Shown here: positions 43,675 to 52,934 of the stretch, piece after piece
Position numbering within the stretch: the stretch's first letter is position 1
Layout: the number at the start of each line of letters is the position of its first letter
Assembly (NCBI GenBank): GCA_039888615.1
Contig: JBDQQS010000005.1
DNA length: 64,000 bases
Strand: one strand, 5' to 3'
From: Flavimaribacter sp039888615
GTDB lineage: Bacteria; Pseudomonadota; Alphaproteobacteria; Rhizobiales; Rhizobiaceae
Notes under the pieces: model-generated
What the model was told of the DNA's origin: nothing
Seen by the model: the letters and a program-made list of their open reading frames with translations, nothing else
Database searches by the model: none
Translations under genes and position numbers: made by a program

Positions 43675-43840
43675 GTGACGATACTCCGTGTTCCTGCAAC
43701 GCCCAGACAGTAGTGATCCGCTGCGACGCTTTCAACTCGTCTCTCCCGATATCGAGCATGGACCGTACAATCAACCGGATAATGGCGCGGTTCGTCTATT
43801 ACTGTTTTATCGCAGCAAATTCTGCACTAGGTTTTCTTCC

Positions 43841-46384
43841 GTGACACGCGATTCCATCTGCGCCGAACCGGTCTCTTCCGAAATTCTGCCCGCCGTCTTC
43901 ACAGACTGGTTCCGGGTCAGAAAGTGGCGGCCGCGCGCCCACCAGCTCGATTTGCTCGATCTCGCAGAACGGGGGCAATCGGCCTTGCTTATTGCGCCTA
44001 CCGGCGCCGGAAAGACGCTTGCCGGCTTCCTGCCGGCGCTGACGGATCTGACCCGCCGGGGCCGGGCGCGCCGACAGCCCGGTTCAGCGGCGGACCGCGG
44101 AATTCACACACTCTACATTTCGCCCCTGAAGGCGCTCGCCGTGGACATCGAGCGCAATCTTGCGACGCCGATCCGTGAAATGGACTTGCCGATAAAAGTC
44201 GAGACCCGAACCGGCGACACGCCGCAGTCCAAACGTCAGCGCCAGAAACTCAATCCGCCGGACATCCTTCTGACGACACCCGAACAGCTTGCGTTGCTGA
44301 TCGCCAATGGCGACGCCAAACGGTTCTTCAAAGGGCTGCGATACATCGTGCTCGACGAGCTGCACTCGCTGGTGATTTCCAAGCGCGGACACCTTTTATC
44401 TCTGGGCATTGCGCGGTTGAGGGCGATGTGTCCGCAACTGCAGACGATCGGCCTGTCGGCGACGGTCGCCGACCCGCAAGCCCTGCAGGCCTGGCTGATG
44501 CCGCAGGAGCAAGACAAAGCTTCCCAGCTTTCCGAACGGATCGTTGTGGAAGGCGGCGCCAAGCCGGAAATCGTAATTCTCGACAGCCGCGACCGGGTGC
44601 CCTGGTCTGGCCATTCGGCCCGCTACGCCATGCCGGAGGTCTACGAGGCGATTTGCCGACACGCCACCACGCTGTTGTTCGTCAATACGCGCAGCCAGGC
44701 CGAGTTGCTGTTCCAGGAACTCTGGCGCATCAACGAGGAAAACTTGCCGATCGCGCTGCATCACGGATCGCTCGATGCGAGCCAGAGGCGGCGCGTCGAA
44801 GCGGCGATGGCCGAGAACAGGCTGCGCGCCGTGGTCGCAACCTCGACGCTCGATCTCGGCATCGACTGGGGCGACGTCGATCTCGTTGTCCATGTCGGCG
44901 CTCCCAAAGGCGCCAGCAGGCTCGCCCAGCGCATCGGCCGATCGAACCACCGCATGGACGAGCCGAGCCGCGCCCTTCTGGTGCCGGCGAACCGCTTCGA
45001 AGTGATGGAGTGCCAGGCCGCGCTCGACGCCAACTATCTCGGCGCCCAGGACACACCACCGATTGGCGAGGGAACGCTGGACGTGCTTGCCCAACATGTG
45101 CTCGGCATGGCCTGCGCCGCCCCTTTCGACGCAGACGATCTCTACCGGGAAATCGTCTCCGCTTACCCATACTCCGCGCTCCTGCGTTCCCAATTCGATC
45201 GTGTGGTCGATTTTGTAGCGACCGGCGGATACGCGCTAAAGACCTATGAGCGCTATGCCCGAATTCGCAAGCGCGCCGACGGGCTGTGGCGCGTGAGCAA
45301 TCCGCAGATCGCGCAGCAATACCGTCTCAACATCGGGACAATCATCGAGGCGGCGGAGCTGACGGTAAGGCTTACGCGCCAGCGCGGCCGCGGCGCCAAT
45401 GTGCGCGGCGGGCCGGTGCTCGGCAAGATCGAGGAATACTTCGTCGAGATGCTCGCGCCTGGCGACACTTTTCTGTTTGCCGGCAAGGTCCTGCGCTTCG
45501 AGGGAATCCGCGAGAACGAATGCATCGTTTCGAAGGGCGGCGAAGGCAATCCGAAAATACCCGCCTACGCCGGCGGCAAGTTTCCGCTTTCAACCTATCT
45601 CGCCGAACAGGTTCGCGGCATGCTCGCAAGCCCTGAACGATGGAACGAACTGCCGCCGCAGGTGCGCGACTGGCTGAAAATCCAGAAGGAGAAATCCGTT
45701 ATCCCGTCACGGCAACAGCTTCTGATCGAAACGTTTCCGCATGAAAACCGCTTCTACATGGTCACCTACCCGTTCGAGGGGCGTCTGGCTCACCAGACGC
45801 TGGGTATGCTTCTGACGAGGCGCCTGGAACGCGCGCGCGCGCGCCCGCTCGGTTTTGTCGCGACCGACTATTCGATGGCGATCTGGGGCCTACGCGACAT
45901 GGGGCAGATGTTCGAGAGCGGCGAGCTCTCGATGGAGAACCTGTTCGACGAAGACATGCTCGGAGACGATCTTGAAGCCTGGCTCGCCGAATCCTGGATG
46001 CTCAAGCGAACCTTCCGCAACTGCGCGGTCATTGCCGGGTTGATTGAGCGTCGGCACCCGGGAAAGGAAAAGACCGGCCGCCAGGTCACGGTGTCGGCGG
46101 ATCTGATCTACGATGTGCTACGCAGTCATGAACCTGACCATATTCTGCTGCAGGCGACACGGGCGGACGCTGCAGCCGGCCTGCTCGATATCCGCCGGCT
46201 CGCCGATATGCTGTTGCGCATCAAGGGCCGAATCATGTTGAAAAGGCTTCAGCAGATTTCGCCGCTCGCAGTTCCGGTGATGCTGGAAATAGGCCGCGAG
46301 CCCGTGGTCGGAGAAGCTCATGACGACATACTTGCGCAGGCTGCGGATGAAATCATCGCGGAAGCCATGGGCGGCGCTGAATGA
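43841..46384 (+). CDS. Ligase-associated DNA damage response DEXH-box helicase
   Basis: From GTG 43841 the protein has 847 residues; the open frame extends to 43688, but those codons overlap the probable promoter and look non-coding. Motifs are Walker A LLIAPTGAGKTLAGFLPAL, TLYISPLKALAVDIERN, motif II VLDELHSLV, QTIGLSATVADP, and in the second RecA domain TSTLDLGIDWGDVDLVV and QRIGRSNHRMDEPSR, followed by the Lhr-type C-terminal extension. It belongs to the Lhr-like helicases that travel with a DNA ligase, an exonuclease and PdeM in a repair cassette. Only pdeM is here. Confidence 0.92.
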   Translation: MTRDSICAEPVSSEILPAVFTDWFRVRKWRPRAHQLDLLDLAERGQSALLIAPTGAGKTLAGFLPALTDLTRRGRARRQPGSAADRGIHTLYISPLKALAVDIERNLATPIREMDLPIKVETRTGDTPQSKRQRQKLNPPDILLTTPEQLALLIANGDAKRFFKGLRYIVLDELHSLVISKRGHLLSLGIARLRAMCPQLQTIGLSATVADPQALQAWLMPQEQDKASQLSERIVVEGGAKPEIVILDSRDRVPWSGHSARYAMPEVYEAICRHATTLLFVNTRSQAELLFQELWRINEENLPIALHHGSLDASQRRRVEAAMAENRLRAVVATSTLDLGIDWGDVDLVVHVGAPKGASRLAQRIGRSNHRMDEPSRALLVPANRFEVMECQAALDANYLGAQDTPPIGEGTLDVLAQHVLGMACAAPFDADDLYREIVSAYPYSALLRSQFDRVVDFVATGGYALKTYERYARIRKRADGLWRVSNPQIAQQYRLNIGTIIEAAELTVRLTRQRGRGANVRGGPVLGKIEEYFVEMLAPGDTFLFAGKVLRFEGIRENECIVSKGGEGNPKIPAYAGGKFPLSTYLAEQVRGMLASPERWNELPPQVRDWLKIQKEKSVIPSRQQLLIETFPHENRFYMVTYPFEGRLAHQTLGMLLTRRLERARARPLGFVATDYSMAIWGLRDMGQMFESGELSMENLFDEDMLGDDLEAWLAESWMLKRTFRNCAVIAGLIERRHPGKEKTGRQVTVSADLIYDVLRSHEPDHILLQATRADAAAGLLDIRRLADMLLRIKGRIMLKRLQQISPLAVPVMLEIGREPVVGEAHDDILAQAADEIIAEAMGGAE

Positions 46385-46402
46385 TGGAGGCGGCTCCGGA
46401 GC

Positions 46403-47134
46403 ATGAACCGGGTTACAATGGCGGTCGAAGCAAACCTGAGCGAGACCGTCCGCATGACGCAGATCGTGATATCGGGAACAACGGCCATTTGCGATCCGCA
46501 GGGCGCATTGTGGCTGCCTGACAGCGGCGTGCTCGTCGTCTCCGATTTGCATCTGGAAAAATCGGCGGCGTTTGCGCGACGGGGCATGCTTCTTCCGCCC
46601 TACGACACGGCGCTAACCTTGAAACTGCTTACCTCGGTCATCGACCGTTACCGACCTGGCTGCGTGATCAGCCTGGGCGACAGTTTCCATGACAAAGAAG
46701 GGGCGGCCAACCTCAACGATGGCGATGCAGAACAGCTCAAAGACATGATGAAGGGGCGCGACTGGTACTGGATTGCAGGCAATCACGATCCGGACCGACC
46801 TTCAGGGCTTCCGGGCGATTGCGCGGGAGAGCTCTATTGTGACGGTCTGGTTTTCCGTCACGAGCCGGCTGCGGATCGCGCCGATGCTGTGGGCGAGATC
46901 GCGGGGCATCTGCATCCGGCGGCGCGTGTTGTGCGGCAAGGCAAGGGCGTTCGGCGGGCCTGTTTCGCCGGCGACGGCGAGCGTCTTGTCATGCCGGCCT
47001 TCGGCGTCATGACCGGCGGTCTCAGTCTCAAGCATCCGGCTTTGCACCGGCTCTTCGATCAGCAACGCCTTACGGCGCATCTGCTCGGTCGTGACCGTGT
47101 CTATTCCGTGCCTTTTTCCAGACTGGTCGCCTGA
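46403..47134 (+). CDS. pdeM: Ligase-associated DNA damage response endonuclease PdeM
   Basis: A 243-residue calcineurin-like phosphoesterase. Metal-binding motifs are LVVSDLHLEKSAAFARRG, VISLGDSFHD, WIAGNHDPD and the late GEIAGHLHPAARV, in the order expected for PdeM. Starts at 46403 and 46454 are both possible (the first has GGAG close to it). It follows the helicase by 18 bases and is probably co-transcribed. The predicted role is nicking or processing damaged DNA in the same pathway. Confidence 0.92.
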   Translation: MNRVTMAVEANLSETVRMTQIVISGTTAICDPQGALWLPDSGVLVVSDLHLEKSAAFARRGMLLPPYDTALTLKLLTSVIDRYRPGCVISLGDSFHDKEGAANLNDGDAEQLKDMMKGRDWYWIAGNHDPDRPSGLPGDCAGELYCDGLVFRHEPAADRADAVGEIAGHLHPAARVVRQGKGVRRACFAGDGERLVMPAFGVMTGGLSLKHPALHRLFDQQRLTAHLLGRDRVYSVPFSRLVA

Positions 47135-47138
47135 GGTT

Positions 47139-47927
47139 TCAATCCTTTCGGAAGAGAACGCTGCCCAGCCATCCGGTAATCATGGCGAGAAGCACGGCGA
47201 ACAGGCCGTAGATCAAGCTATGTTGGTGCGCATATTCGAAAATGAACTGCTCGATGCCGGTCTTGACGACGCTGAGCGGCAGATCACGCTCCATGACGAA
47301 TTTGCCGCCTTGAAACAGGAAGGCCCTCAGCTTGTGCTCGCCGACAGGCACGTTGGCCGGGAGCCGCAGCGTGGCTCGAAACAGGCTTGAGCTGACATAT
47401 TCAACGCCGATTGGATCGCGTTGGTAAAGGCCATTGGCGGTGCGAAGCCGCAACAGGGCGTTTCTGAATTCCGGGGTGGCGCTGCCGTCTCCGATCGCGC
47501 CGGTGGGCGTGAGATGGATATTCTGAACGCCTATGCCGAGATCGCTCAACTCGATGGAGTCGGCGATCAATTCGACAGGCAGAGTGCTGGACAGCGAATA
47601 GGACACGGGCGCTGGCTCGAAACGCATCGAACTACGATTGATCCAGATGCCAAAGACGCGCGCCTTCTTGCGGACGACGGATTCCAGCGACGGTCCTTCC
47701 AGCGTTACGACGACATCGTAGAAATCCGCGCGCAGCAATTCCGGATCCGCGCCGTCGATCGCGCCGAACACAGTCAGATCCTCTCCGGCGAAATCCGATG
47801 TGATGGGAATAACATTGGTTGAGATGCCGATATCGAGACGCGGCGTCCGCGACTGGGCGGACGCCGGCGAAGCCAGTAAGCCCGCGGCTATCAGCGCCGC
47901 GACGACAATGGTAAACAACGCCCTCAC
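47139..47927 (-). CDS. TIGR02186-family membrane-anchored exported protein
   Basis: A 262-residue protein from GTG 47927, which overlaps the TauE stop (GTGA). The signal peptide is RALFTIVVAALIAAGLLASP, cleaved near ASA-QSR. The lumenal part has LDIGISTNVIPITSDFAGED and LTVFGAIDGADP, typical of TIGR02186, and the chain ends with a membrane anchor (LIYGLFAVLLAMITGWLGSVLF) and basic end. The family is found next to TauE/SafE permeases in alphaproteobacteria, suggesting a joint function; the role is not established. A longer open frame to 48464 is rejected because it lies within tauE. Confidence 0.88.
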   Translation of the reverse strand: MRALFTIVVAALIAAGLLASPASAQSRTPRLDIGISTNVIPITSDFAGEDLTVFGAIDGADPELLRADFYDVVVTLEGPSLESVVRKKARVFGIWINRSSMRFEPAPVSYSLSSTLPVELIADSIELSDLGIGVQNIHLTPTGAIGDGSATPEFRNALLRLRTANGLYQRDPIGVEYVSSSLFRATLRLPANVPVGEHKLRAFLFQGGKFVMERDLPLSVVKTGIEQFIFEYAHQHSLIYGLFAVLLAMITGWLGSVLFRKD

Positions 47928-48853
47928 TGGAAACCAACCATGGTCGCCGCCACGGAGTAGAGTTCCTGTGGAGTAGCAACCAGATCGTAGCCCAGCCGAA
48001 CGCCGGTGCCGAGCACCAGAAGCGCCAGGCCAGCGCGCAATTGTTCGCCGCGCAGCTTGCGGCCTGCTCTTACGCCGTATTGCGCGCCGATAACGCCTGC
48101 GATCATCAAAAGCCCGGCTAGAAAAACGTCGACTGACTGATTGGTCGTCGCCTGTATAACGGTGGTGAAGGCGGTCACGAAAATGATCTGAAACAGGGAT
48201 GTGCCGATAACCACATTGGTCGGAATACGCAGAAGATAGATCATGGCCGGAACCATGATGAATCCGCCGCCGACGCCCATGACCGATGTCAGAATGCCGA
48301 TCGCAAATCCGAGCGCGACGACCGGTATCGCGCTGAGGTAAATTTTCGATTTCTTGAACCGCATTTTCAGGGGCAGGCGATGAACCCAATTGTGCTGGCC
48401 GGGTCTTCGCAGCGAAACGGGCTGGTTGGCCCGCGCCCTCAGAAGCGATCTGATGCTCTCCCACAGCATCAATCCGCCGATTGCGCTGAGAAATGTCACA
48501 TACATCAACGAGATAATGAGATCGAGCTGACCGATGGTTCGCAGGAAACTGAAGATGAAGACGCCTACTGCGGCGCCTGCAATACCCCCGACAAGCAGGA
48601 CAAGACCCAGCTTGATGTCGAGCGTGCCGCGGCGGAAATGCGACAGCGCGCCGGAGAAGGAAGACGCGACAACCTGGTTTGCGCCTGTCGCCACGGCGAC
48701 GGCCGGAGGAATGTTGTAGAAAATCAGCAGCGGCGTGATCAGAAAGCCGCCGCCTACGCCGAAAATGCCCGAAAGAAACCCGACCGCAGCGCCCATTCCC
48801 AAAATGACGAAGGCATTTACGGAAATCTCCGCTATGGGAAGATAGATTGTCAT
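47924..48853 (-). CDS. TauE/SafE-family permease (sulfite/sulfonate export)
   Basis: A 309-residue permease with eight hydrophobic segments. Family motifs open each half: GAAVGFLSGIFGVGGGFLITPL near residue 20 and GILTSVMGVGGGFIMVPAMIYLL near 190. Related proteins export sulfite, sulfoacetate or other organic anions. It is translationally coupled to the TIGR02186 protein behind it. No sulfur-compound catabolic genes are nearby, so the substrate is open. Confidence 0.92.
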   Translation of the reverse strand: MTIYLPIAEISVNAFVILGMGAAVGFLSGIFGVGGGFLITPLLIFYNIPPAVAVATGANQVVASSFSGALSHFRRGTLDIKLGLVLLVGGIAGAAVGVFIFSFLRTIGQLDLIISLMYVTFLSAIGGLMLWESIRSLLRARANQPVSLRRPGQHNWVHRLPLKMRFKKSKIYLSAIPVVALGFAIGILTSVMGVGGGFIMVPAMIYLLRIPTNVVIGTSLFQIIFVTAFTTVIQATTNQSVDVFLAGLLMIAGVIGAQYGVRAGRKLRGEQLRAGLALLVLGTGVRLGYDLVATPQELYSVAATMVGFQ

Positions 48854-49024
48854 AAGCGGACGGCTACGGTTTCACGGAATGGACAGGCGCGGCGAGACGC
48901 AGCCCTGTCATGCTCCTTTACCAATCGTGAGTCAATTCCGCACAACCGGCGCAGAAATCATAAGTTTTTGAAACCGGCGCCGGGTTCGCCCCGGAATGCG
49001 TTCCGTAGCCCGGCGACCCTGTTT

Positions 49025-52000
49025 CTATCCGTTGCGAGCGAGCAACTCCTTGACCAACTGCTCGGTGACTTCACCCGTCGGCTCCATGCCGATCGAACTC
49101 TGGAAATCCCTGATCGCCATGATCGTCCGGTCGCCCATAATGCCGTCGACGCCGCCGGTGTCAAAGCCGTTCTTCGTCAGGATCGCCTGGATATTCTGCA
49201 CCGCTTTTTTCATATCAATGGAAGCAGTGGTGGTTTCGTCGCCCTTCCATTCGTCGGGAATGGCTGTTGAGTTTGTGGCCTCGTCCAGCGGCGCGGGCTC
49301 CCAGTCTTCGACGCGTTTGCGGGCTTCCTCAAGCTGTTCGGGACGCAATGCGTTCGCCACCTCGTCGCGCTTGCGCGCGGCGTCCTTGTCGCCGGACTGG
49401 GCGACAATGGCGAACCATTTGTAGGATTCGATCAGGTCCTGGGGAACGCCGTTTCCACGGGCGTGCAGAATGGCGAGGTTGTACTGGCTGTCTCTGACCC
49501 CGAATTCAGCGGCTTTCTTGAACCAGGGGGCCGAAGAATCGTAGTCGGATACGCCGTCGTGTTTCATGGCGAAAAGAACGGCGAGATTATGCATCGCGCT
49601 CGCATTGCCCTGCTCGGCCGCCATCTGGTACCAGGTCTGGGCTTTCTTCAGGTCACGTTCGACCCCGTTACCTTTTTCATAGAAATTGGCGAGCCTGTAT
49701 TGAGCCGGAGCAAATCCGAGATCTGCAGAGAGTTGATACCACTTGGCTGCTTCAGCATGATCGACGTCAACGCCGCGTCCATCGGTATAGCGCGCGCCGA
49801 TCTCGAAAAGGGCGAGGCTGTCGCCATCGGCGGCGGCCTTGCGCAGAGCCAGGGGGCCAACCTCTTCCGGCGGCGTCTCGATCGCCGGCGCGGCCGCTTG
49901 CGTGGTGGCGGTGACCGTCATCGCATCGACGCCGGCTGCAGCCTGGTCGTCGACGGCGCCTTCAGTCGGATAGGAATAGAAACCGCCGACGGGCTGTACG
50001 CTGTTGTCACGCGACATCTGCCATTCGCCGCTGTTTTGATCAACGGTAATACCGGATTGCGGCGTCATTTCGGGCGTTGTCGGGGATGTCGACGCTCCGG
50101 GTAAAGTTGTCGCGGAATCCGCCGCCATTTCTTCCGTCACCGGCTGGGCGCCGCTTAAATCCTGCGTTAGCCCTGCGCCTTGATCATCCTTTTCGGTTTT
50201 TTCGGTTTCGACGGTCACGGACTCCGACACTTGCGTCTCGGGTTCGACCGAGGCGGTCTCGATCGGAGACGGTCCTGCGAAGAAATCCATCAGAAGCGGA
50301 TAACTTACCACCGCTAGCAAAATGGCGCCTGCAGCGAGGAAGAAGGGGCGCTTGCTGCGTTTGCCGGCGCCTTTCGCCGCGCGCTGCTTGCGTTTGTCGG
50401 AAACGTCCTCCGCCGGAACAGCCGCGTCTCCAGCAAGCATGGTGTCGCTTGCTGCGGCTCGGGCAGCCCGGCGCGCTGCGGCGATGAAATCGGCTTTGCC
50501 GGGTTTGTCTTCGCCCGCATCGCTGTCGGGATGCGCATGCCGCCCCTGTATCTGGCCATGTTTCTGGGCCTCACGCACCTTCGCCATGATGCTTTCGATG
50601 TCGGGGGCGCCTGAACCAGGCTCCAGCGGGGTGTCGTCTTCATCCCCGTCCATATGATCAGCCGGGTCGATGGAGGGTGTGGCGTATGAACCTTCATCGT
50701 AGCGATCATTCGGCAAAACGATCACGTCGTGATTCGTCTCGACGTCACGCTGGCTGGATTCCTTGCGCAGCAATTCTGCATCCGACGTCAGCTCAGCCGA
50801 TGCATCCACAGCATAGTCACTCGCATTCAGGGCAGCGTGGGCTGTTTCGACTGGATTGCCGTACTCCATGGCTTCAAGGCGATCGGCAATCTTGACGAGC
50901 GTGTCATGCACGGCGTCGAAGCTGCGCGTATTCTTTTCTTCGCTACGGCGGCTCAGTTCTTCCAGCGACCGCAGGTCCGACACGAGGTTCTCGACCATAG
51001 AGATATCCGACGCGGTGGCTCCGGACTCGCGCCAGGAATCGATCGCAGCCTCGGCGGCCCTGCGGGCAGCCTCGATCATCATGTTCTGATGATCGGCCTG
51101 ACTTTCACTCAGACGCTCTTCGATCGCGGCAAGACGTGGCGCGAGATCGCCTGGATCCGCCGGAGCGTTGGCGGTTTCCGTAAGAAGGCGCGAAAAATCG
51201 GACACCTGTTCCTCAAGCGCCCTCAGCGCTTCGCCATCGCCGCCCTGAGGCGTCGTGACCTCGTCCAGTCGGGCCGCGATATTGGCGAGGCCCGTTTCGA
51301 TGCGGGACAGGTCGACGGCTTGTCTTTCCTGCTCCTGATTTCCCATCAGACCAGCAAGGTCTTCCAGGCGGCCTTGGAGCATGTCCTGGGCGCCGGTTGC
51401 CGTGGTCAGATTGCTCGTCATCGTATCGATACGGCGCGACAGATCGTCCAGCTTGTCGGCCAGCGCGTCATTCACGCCGTTCAGATCGAGAGAGCCGACC
51501 TTGTGGGCGAGCATTTCGAGATGCTCGTAAAGGCGTTCGTCGACGGCCGGCGCCGGCTGGGCTTCAAGCATTCGGGACAGGTCGTCGAGCCGCTCCATCA
51601 AGGTCACAGTGTCTCGGTCGCCCGAGAGTTCATCGATCTTGCCCGACAGCGCGTCCAGCCGTCCGGTGACTTCATTGTAAGAATGGGTCTGGCTGATGGC
51701 GTCGAGTTGGTCGAGCAGCGTATCGAAGCGCCGCTCTAACCCCTCGACGAGGCGTCGGTCCGGCTCTCCGTCGCGGGTAGCGTTCGTTGCGACGATTGCG
51801 CGGCTGATTTCGTCAAGTCGGTCTTCTATACCCGCGAAACGCTGGTTCAATTCGGGATCGTTCGAGCCGGTCTGGCGGCAGATCGCATCGATCGCGCCCA
51901 CGAGCATCTTGATCTTGTCTTCAAGCGCGTTCAGCGGCAGAGCCGATGGAAGCTGTCCGATCGACGACCTGATATCGTCGAGGCGGTGAGACAGCATCGA

Positions 52001-52600
52001 CAACTCTTCCCTCAGCGCCGTCGCGTCCATGCCGGCGAGGCGGTTTTCAAAGCCGTCCCAGCGCTGCTCGAGGCGGCGCATGGAATCTTCTCCCGGCAGT
52101 TCACGCACCATGCTGCGCAATTCGTTCAGCTCGGCTAGCAGGCCTGCGGCGATATCCCGGTCCTGCGTGTGCGATCCAAGGCCGCGGCTGATGCTTTCGG
52201 AAAGATCCCTGCGCAAATCCTCGCGCAGGGCGACAAGAGCTTCGGCGATGTCCCTTGCGCCGGCGTCTGGTTCTACCGTGGCCGGTTGAATTCTGCGATC
52301 ACGATCGAACGACCGCTGGCGGCTGTCTTGCGCCGTCCAGTAGTCGCGGGCGTTGACTGGCGCCTCCGGCTGCTGGAAGCGCTGCGGTTGAGAGAAATCT
52401 GTACTTCTCTCCGGCGAGCGTACCCGTTCCTGTTGGCGTTCGGGACGCGGCGTCTGCGACTGATATTGGGGCGAGCGGCGATTGCGCGCGTTCAGGCCCT
52501 CGATCCTCGCTTCGAGATCGGCAATTGTCCGACTGAGGGAATCGAGCGGATCCCGCTCCTGATAGTCGGTTCTGTTCCCGGAGGATCGTGACCTGTTCAT
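49025..52600 (-). CDS. podJ: PodJ-like polar localization factor (coiled coil, SEL1 repeats, peptidoglycan-binding)
   Basis: A 1191-residue protein from ATG 52600 (MNRSRSSGNRTDY, then SLSRTIADLEARIEGLNAR, which is how rhizobial PodJ begins); the open frame extends to 52672. Residues about 130-640 are a long coiled-coil with repeated L-x-x-x-L-D-x-x-S/L patterns. A linker leads to a membrane segment near 755-775 (FFLAAGAILLAVVSYPLLM). The periplasmic part has SEL1/TPR repeats at about 920-1050 (ALFEIGARYTDGRGVDVDHA, QYRLANFYEKGNGVERDL, QYNLAILHARGNGVPQDL) and a C-terminal peptidoglycan-binding domain (GFDTGGVDGIMGDRTIMAIR). PodJ organises the old or growing pole. A CtrA-like box lies upstream. 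Confidence 0.88.
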   Translation of the reverse strand: MNRSRSSGNRTDYQERDPLDSLSRTIADLEARIEGLNARNRRSPQYQSQTPRPERQQERVRSPERSTDFSQPQRFQQPEAPVNARDYWTAQDSRQRSFDRDRRIQPATVEPDAGARDIAEALVALREDLRRDLSESISRGLGSHTQDRDIAAGLLAELNELRSMVRELPGEDSMRRLEQRWDGFENRLAGMDATALREELSMLSHRLDDIRSSIGQLPSALPLNALEDKIKMLVGAIDAICRQTGSNDPELNQRFAGIEDRLDEISRAIVATNATRDGEPDRRLVEGLERRFDTLLDQLDAISQTHSYNEVTGRLDALSGKIDELSGDRDTVTLMERLDDLSRMLEAQPAPAVDERLYEHLEMLAHKVGSLDLNGVNDALADKLDDLSRRIDTMTSNLTTATGAQDMLQGRLEDLAGLMGNQEQERQAVDLSRIETGLANIAARLDEVTTPQGGDGEALRALEEQVSDFSRLLTETANAPADPGDLAPRLAAIEERLSESQADHQNMMIEAARRAAEAAIDSWRESGATASDISMVENLVSDLRSLEELSRRSEEKNTRSFDAVHDTLVKIADRLEAMEYGNPVETAHAALNASDYAVDASAELTSDAELLRKESSQRDVETNHDVIVLPNDRYDEGSYATPSIDPADHMDGDEDDTPLEPGSGAPDIESIMAKVREAQKHGQIQGRHAHPDSDAGEDKPGKADFIAAARRAARAAASDTMLAGDAAVPAEDVSDKRKQRAAKGAGKRSKRPFFLAAGAILLAVVSYPLLMDFFAGPSPIETASVEPETQVSESVTVETEKTEKDDQGAGLTQDLSGAQPVTEEMAADSATTLPGASTSPTTPEMTPQSGITVDQNSGEWQMSRDNSVQPVGGFYSYPTEGAVDDQAAAGVDAMTVTATTQAAAPAIETPPEEVGPLALRKAAADGDSLALFEIGARYTDGRGVDVDHAEAAKWYQLSADLGFAPAQYRLANFYEKGNGVERDLKKAQTWYQMAAEQGNASAMHNLAVLFAMKHDGVSDYDSSAPWFKKAAEFGVRDSQYNLAILHARGNGVPQDLIESYKWFAIVAQSGDKDAARKRDEVANALRPEQLEEARKRVEDWEPAPLDEATNSTAIPDEWKGDETTTASIDMKKAVQNIQAILTKNGFDTGGVDGIMGDRTIMAIRDFQSSIGMEPTGEVTEQLVKELLARNG

Positions 52601-52771
52601 GTGATTGCCCGCATTGTTCCCATCGCCGAGCATCCTGACGCCAGGCCGAATGAAATATTCGACTGTCGGCATGTTCCGCCCGGCGGAGACACGCCTGCAA
52701 GAAGCCGCGTCTGGCGCCGGACATTTGGCAAATCAGCGCCCGATGTCTGAGAACACCTTTTCCAAACATGG

Positions 52772-52788
52772 TAAACAACCCGTTAACC
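52772..52788 (+). promoter_or_regulatory. CtrA-box-like site upstream of podJ
   Basis: TAAA, 7 bases (CAACCCG), then TTAACC: the TTAA-N7-TTAAC spacing of CtrA sites with one mismatch. It is 172 bases upstream of the podJ start. Confidence 0.4.
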
Positions 52789-52858
52789 TGCCTCGATTTT
52801 GTTTGGTCGCCGGGCTTTTCGGAGGCAAAATGCATGAAAGCAATAGGTGACGAAAATT

Positions 52859-52880
52859 TTGACGTTTACGGAAACGTCAA
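52859..52880. promoter_or_regulatory. 22-bp palindromic operator, copy 2
   Basis: TTGACGTTT (52859-52867), centre ACGG, AAACGTCAA (52872-52880), with arms identical to 10307-10328. It lies 54 bases before the acyl-CoA dehydrogenase start, where a repressor would block the beta-oxidation promoter. Confidence 0.75.
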
Positions 52881-52934
52881 TTATTTGTATAGAGCGGCAA
52901 CACGCAAACCAGCAGGACATATGCGAGTATCTCC

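Larger units (their letters stand above)
52601..52934. other. podJ - acyl-CoA dehydrogenase divergent region
   Basis: 334 bases with no supported CDS. It contains a CtrA-box-like sequence (52772-52788) on the podJ side and the 22-bp palindrome (52859-52880) on the beta-oxidation side. No GANTC is seen in it. Confidence 0.6.

Noticed and set aside
47928..48464. N-terminal extension of the TIGR02186 frame
   Set aside because: It lies wholly inside tauE in another frame, and the GTG at 47927 gives a proper signal peptide.
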